A stretch of DNA of 64,000 bases from an uncultured Bacilli bacterium (GTDB taxonomy: Bacteria > Bacillota_I > Bacilli_A > RF39 > UBA660). The stretch spans positions 16,298 to 80,297 of the forward strand of contig CAKPFD010000006.1 in NCBI GenBank assembly GCA_934149515.1. The letters run 5' to 3'. Positions 61,303 to 64,000 of this stretch are shown one piece after another. The position numbers were made by a program, and so were the translations under genes. Position 1 is the stretch's first letter, and each line of letters starts with the position of its first letter. Below the pieces are notes generated by a model. It did no database searches. It saw only the letters and a program-made list of their open reading frames with translations, and was not told where the DNA came from.

Positions 61303-62433
61303 CTATAAAGTTTTAGGGATTATTAATTGCTGTCCTACTTGTAACAAATTACTAGTTAAATTATTAAGACGCTTTAATTCATCAACAGTTGTTTGATAAC
61401 GACTTGCAATCAACCACAAACTATCACCACTTTGTACTGTATAAATGGTAGTGGTATTATAATTTCCAGAAGAACTAGTTGGTATAATGAGTTTTTGGCC
61501 AATAGATAATAGATTGCTAGTTAATTGATTAGCATTTTTTAAATCATTGACGCTAACATTAAAATCTCTTGCAATACTCCACAAGCTATCGCCGCTTTTA
61601 ACTGTATAAATCGTTTCAGAAGGAGTTGTTGAATTCGTAGTAGATGGTATAACTAAAACTTGTCCAATGCTTAAGGTATTACTAGTCAATTGATTTGCTT
61701 GTTTAATAGCATCGACACTTGTACCATATTGGTTAGCAATACTCCACAAACTATCACCACTTTTAACAGTATAAGTAGTCGCAGTTGTAGTATTTTGTGT
61801 TGTAGGAATAATTAGCGTTTGCCCAATAGATAATTGGTCACTTGTTAAGTTATTGGCACTTTTAATAGCATTTACACTAACTCCATATCGACTTGCAATG
61901 CTCCACAAACTATCCCCTTTTTGTACTGTATAAGTAGTAGAATTATTTGTATTATCACCACTTGTAGTAGAAGGTAATTTTAATTGCTGCCCAATAGTTA
62001 AAGTATTAGAAGATAAATTATTTAATCTTTTTAGTTCATCAACAGTCGTTTGAAAACGATTAGCAATACTCCACAAACTATCCCCTTTTTGCACTGTATA
62101 ATAATTTTGACCCTCTGGTGGTACATAAGTAACTCCAGCATAATTAGCAAGCACACGTACCACTGCTTCTACATAACTTTCTAAATCATTCTGTAACTTT
62201 TTCTGATCATTAGCATTATCAATAAAACCATATTCAACAAGTAAAGATTTCATTGGTGATGTTTCTCGAATAATATAGTAATAATCCTTTAGAGGGTTTT
62301 CAGGTAAACGTCTCTGATAATATTTACGCATTATCTGTCCCTCTTGTCCGATTGCTTCTAAAATATTTTTAGCCAAAGTGGAGTTATTACGTAAAGCATA
62401 CACAACCTCAGCACCTTCGCCACCTGGAGAGTT
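61303..62433 (-). pseudogene. N-acetylmuramoyl-L-alanine amidase with five LysM domains, 5' end missing
   Basis: Homology begins abruptly at NSPGGEGAEVVYALRNNSTLA (62433 downwards), the middle of an Amidase_3 domain. The in-frame codons before it are CTA and then TAA (62437-62439). The signal peptide and the first zinc ligands (His, Glu, His) are gone; VEYGFIDNANDQ with the late Glu remains. Five LysM repeats of about 43 residues follow (YTVQKGDSLWSIA and similar), the first and last sharing TTVDELKRLNNL. The gene body is otherwise intact, which points to a recent break or a removable insertion. A GTG at 62403 could start a remnant, but without export signal or active site. Confidence 0.82.
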
Positions 62434-62442
62434 TAGTTACCT

Positions 62443-62489
62443 ATAATAAAATTAATCGATGGTTAATAAAAGTCATCGATTAATTTATT
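62443..62489 (-). terminator. Hairpin terminator near the amidase junction
   Basis: AATTAATCGATG and CATCGATTAATT, a perfect 12-base stem with an 11-base loop, followed on the minus strand by TTATTATAG. It closes the small-gene unit before the amidase remnant. Confidence 0.6.
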
Positions 62490-62490
62490 G

Positions 62491-62883
62491 TTATTTAATA
62501 TTCAGTAATCCTTTATATTCCAATTTTATTAATTCATCATTTATATTTAGTTTCATTTCAATTTGATTATTATATATATTACCAAATTCCAAATTAACCT
62601 CACTATCAATAAAATCAATAAAATTAGCAGTATCAAATATTTCTATCATTGTTATTTTAGAATTTAATTCTGTTGGTAATTCGATATATTTTCTATTTTT
62701 TATATTTTTAAAATCTTTGTCTTTAAAAAAATCCACATAAAAACAAATGTACCCTTTAACTTTATTTAATTCTATATCTAATGATACCAAAATAGAATAT
62801 CCTTTTCTTTCATTATGTGTGGCATTAATATATTTAATTTCTGATGTTAAAACCTTATATTCTTTATTATTTATCTTTAACAT
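62491..62883 (-). CDS. Hypothetical protein, beta-rich
   Basis: The 130-residue protein alternates hydrophobic and charged residues (YSILVSLDIELNKVKGYICFYVDFF, NIYNNQIEMKLNINDELIKLEYKGLL), suggesting a small beta protein. AGGTAGGTATATAAGTA precedes the start. It follows the CFI-box gene by three bases. No family is recognised. Confidence 0.55.
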   Translation of the reverse strand: MLKINNKEYKVLTSEIKYINATHNERKGYSILVSLDIELNKVKGYICFYVDFFKDKDFKNIKNRKYIELPTELNSKITMIEIFDTANFIDFIDSEVNLEFGNIYNNQIEMKLNINDELIKLEYKGLLNIK

Positions 62884-62886
62884 TAC

Positions 62887-63456
62887 TTATATACCTACCT
62901 TTAAAGATTTAACAAGTCTTTTTTCTAAAGCGGGTCTTGCAAATTGTTCTTCTAAAGCTAAGACACTATTTTTATACCTATTATAAGCAAACTCATAATT
63001 TCCACTTTTTATAGCATTTACACATGCACTAACAACATTTTCATATATAAAATTAAATATCTCATTATTATTTTCAGATTCATTGATGACGTCAACAATA
63101 GTTGGTGCAGTTTTATAATAATGTTCAATGTCTTCTTTAGAAACAAATTTATCTCTAAACCATCTTAATATCATTAATTCTTCACAATTGTCACCAAATT
63201 TTTCCATTTTATGTCTCATACAAGCAGTTGCTAAATAACAACTTGTATATGTAGTTTCTTTTTCTCCACTTGTTGTATCAACAATCGTTCCTTTTCCTGT
63301 ATCACTATCATAATTAATATGAATAGACCCGTGATCTGGATTTTCAGCTGGACAACTGTCATATATATCAATATGATCTCTACCATATTTGTCAGTAGAA
63401 GTTCTTATTTCGACTCCTTCATCGTTAACATAATGTCCATATTCATCTTTACCCAT
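62887..63456 (-). CDS. CFI-box-CTERM-like protein
   Basis: The start at 63456 follows GAGGTAAAAAAA. The 189-residue protein begins with a GKDEYGHYVNDEGVEIRTSTDKYGRDHIDIYD segment and has TSCYLATACMRHKMEKFGDNCEELMILRWFRDKFV, which fits the CFI-box pattern (C-[FY]-[IL]-A-T-A, then LRWFRD), followed by YYKTAPTIVDVIN and a helical end. The function of this domain is not known to me. Confidence 0.65.
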   Translation of the reverse strand: MGKDEYGHYVNDEGVEIRTSTDKYGRDHIDIYDSCPAENPDHGSIHINYDSDTGKGTIVDTTSGEKETTYTSCYLATACMRHKMEKFGDNCEELMILRWFRDKFVSKEDIEHYYKTAPTIVDVINESENNNEIFNFIYENVVSACVNAIKSGNYEFAYNRYKNSVLALEEQFARPALEKRLVKSLKVGI

Positions 63457-63784
63457 TTTTTTTACCTCTTTCATTATTTATTTCTTTAATAATTACTTCA
63501 TATCTAATTAAAATATTATCTGATAACATTGATTCTATTCCTATTGATTTATTAGGTATCAACTCATTTCTTATTTCATCTAACAAATCATGTATTCTTA
63601 ATGAATTTTCGTAAGAAACAATATCTAAATTTTTATTTTCATAATAATATTTAACCCATTTTATTAATTCATCAAGCACACCCTCATAATCATCCTTTAC
63701 ATCTTTTAGTGACTCTAAATGAACAGCAATTGTTAAATTACCAATAATATCTGCAAAATCACTAATTAATTTTCTATTAATCAT
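63449..63784 (-). CDS. Hypothetical helical protein
   Basis: The start at 63784 follows GGTGAGTAT. The 111-residue protein is mostly helical (LISDFADIIGNLTIAVHLESLKDVKDDYEGVLDELIKWVKYYYENKN). No family is recognised. It overlaps the next gene by eight bases, so the three small genes form one unit. Confidence 0.5.
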   Translation of the reverse strand: MINRKLISDFADIIGNLTIAVHLESLKDVKDDYEGVLDELIKWVKYYYENKNLDIVSYENSLRIHDLLDEIRNELIPNKSIGIESMLSDNILIRYEVIIKEINNERGKKNG

Positions 63785-63862
63785 ATACTCACCAATCAAT
63801 CTACAATTCTTCCTTTCTTGTTAAGATTATAAATTTTTTTATAAAGAAAAGCAAGATAGTCA

Positions 63863-64000
63863 TTAATTATTATTTTTGCCTTTTCTACCATACGGATTTC
63901 TTGCTAAATTTCTATTTTCATATTTAAAAGTTACCTCTGGTACAATATCATATTTAAAACATATAGTAATATTTCTATCTTTATCTATAACTATTTTATC
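63863..64000 (-). CDS. C-terminal fragment, probably of a large serine recombinase (5' part outside window)
   Basis: The frame is open from the window edge to TAA at 63863 (45 residues). DKIVIDKDRNITICFKYDI is the pattern often found at the end of large serine recombinases (a basic beta strand pair after the coiled coil), followed by a polar tail NPYGRKGKNNN. The short length limits certainty. Confidence 0.5.
   Translation of the reverse strand, partial: DKIVIDKDRNITICFKYDIVPEVTFKYENRNLARNPYGRKGKNNN

Larger units (their letters stand above)
62434..64000. mobile_element. Putative second element interrupting the amidase gene (right end outside window)
   Basis: From the amidase break to the window end are three small genes of unknown role and the tail of a probable serine recombinase, all on the minus strand. 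The region is noticeably poorer in G and C than the flanking housekeeping genes on reading. The far boundary is not in the window. Confidence 0.5.

Overview
The window is a low-GC Gram-positive (Bacillota) chromosome segment, most like the uncultured Erysipelotrichia/RF39-type Bacilli. It has AT-rich codons, strong GGAGG ribosome sites, and a rodZ-pgsA-recA-rny and gpsB-rnpB-recU-pbp1A synteny of Bacilli type. TGA is used as a stop (for example dnaD) and Trp is TGG, so the code is standard and not the Mollicutes code. Small CotD-like and YjcZ-like proteins suggest a spore-forming lineage. I see no tRNA, rRNA operon or CRISPR array.

Layout. 1-9.4 kb: surface proteins, with a partial InlB-repeat protein, an LtaS-like enzyme, a sortase, and two SpaA-fold adhesins ending in VPNTS signals. 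9.4-17 kb: pyrimidine phosphorylase, SSB, the sufCDSUB Fe-S operon and a HIT protein. 17-20.8 kb: YdcF, CmpB-like membrane protein, two tiny membrane proteins, PrsA, RecX, RpoZ. 20.9-25.8 kb: a CotD-like spore-coat gene that appears to be split by a 4.6 kb element carrying a large serine recombinase. 26-38.7 kb: ffh, fmt, herA-ylxM-ftsY, an SsuABC-type importer, tsaD. 38.8-43.6 kb: a GntR-controlled ABC exporter and tsaE-tsaB-rimI. 43.7-47.3 kb: a second adhesin-sortase-membrane protein locus. 47.4-61.2 kb: housekeeping block (rnj, rny, recA, pgsA, rodZ, rnpB, gpsB, recU, pbp1A, nth, dnaD, cca, hup). 61.3-64 kb: a LysM amidase gene cut off at its 5' end by a second segment that ends, at the window edge, in what looks like a serine-recombinase tail.

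Main discovery candidate. The 5' part of the cotD-like gene (25617-25832) stops prematurely, and the missing 3' part lies at 20877-21011. Joining the two at a shared CATGT restores one frame of about 113 codons. The two inner flanks of the breakpoints, when joined, form a symmetric attP-like site: 20-base arms matching at 14 of 20 positions, each 3 bases from a central TG. This is the architecture of skin-type elements that are excised from sporulation genes by a large serine recombinase. The cargo is a uracil-DNA-glycosylase-like protein, a B12/radical SAM protein interrupted by one TAA codon, the recombinase with a small overlapping gene, and a Dam-type methylase. The truncated amidase at the right edge may be a second example.

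Second candidate. Two separated loci share an adhesin, a sortase and a multi-pass membrane protein. The membrane proteins look like paralogues. Both sortases carry Gln where the catalytic Arg is expected, and each adhesin keeps only half of the thioester Cys/Gln pair. All assignments come from reading the sequence; no database search was run.
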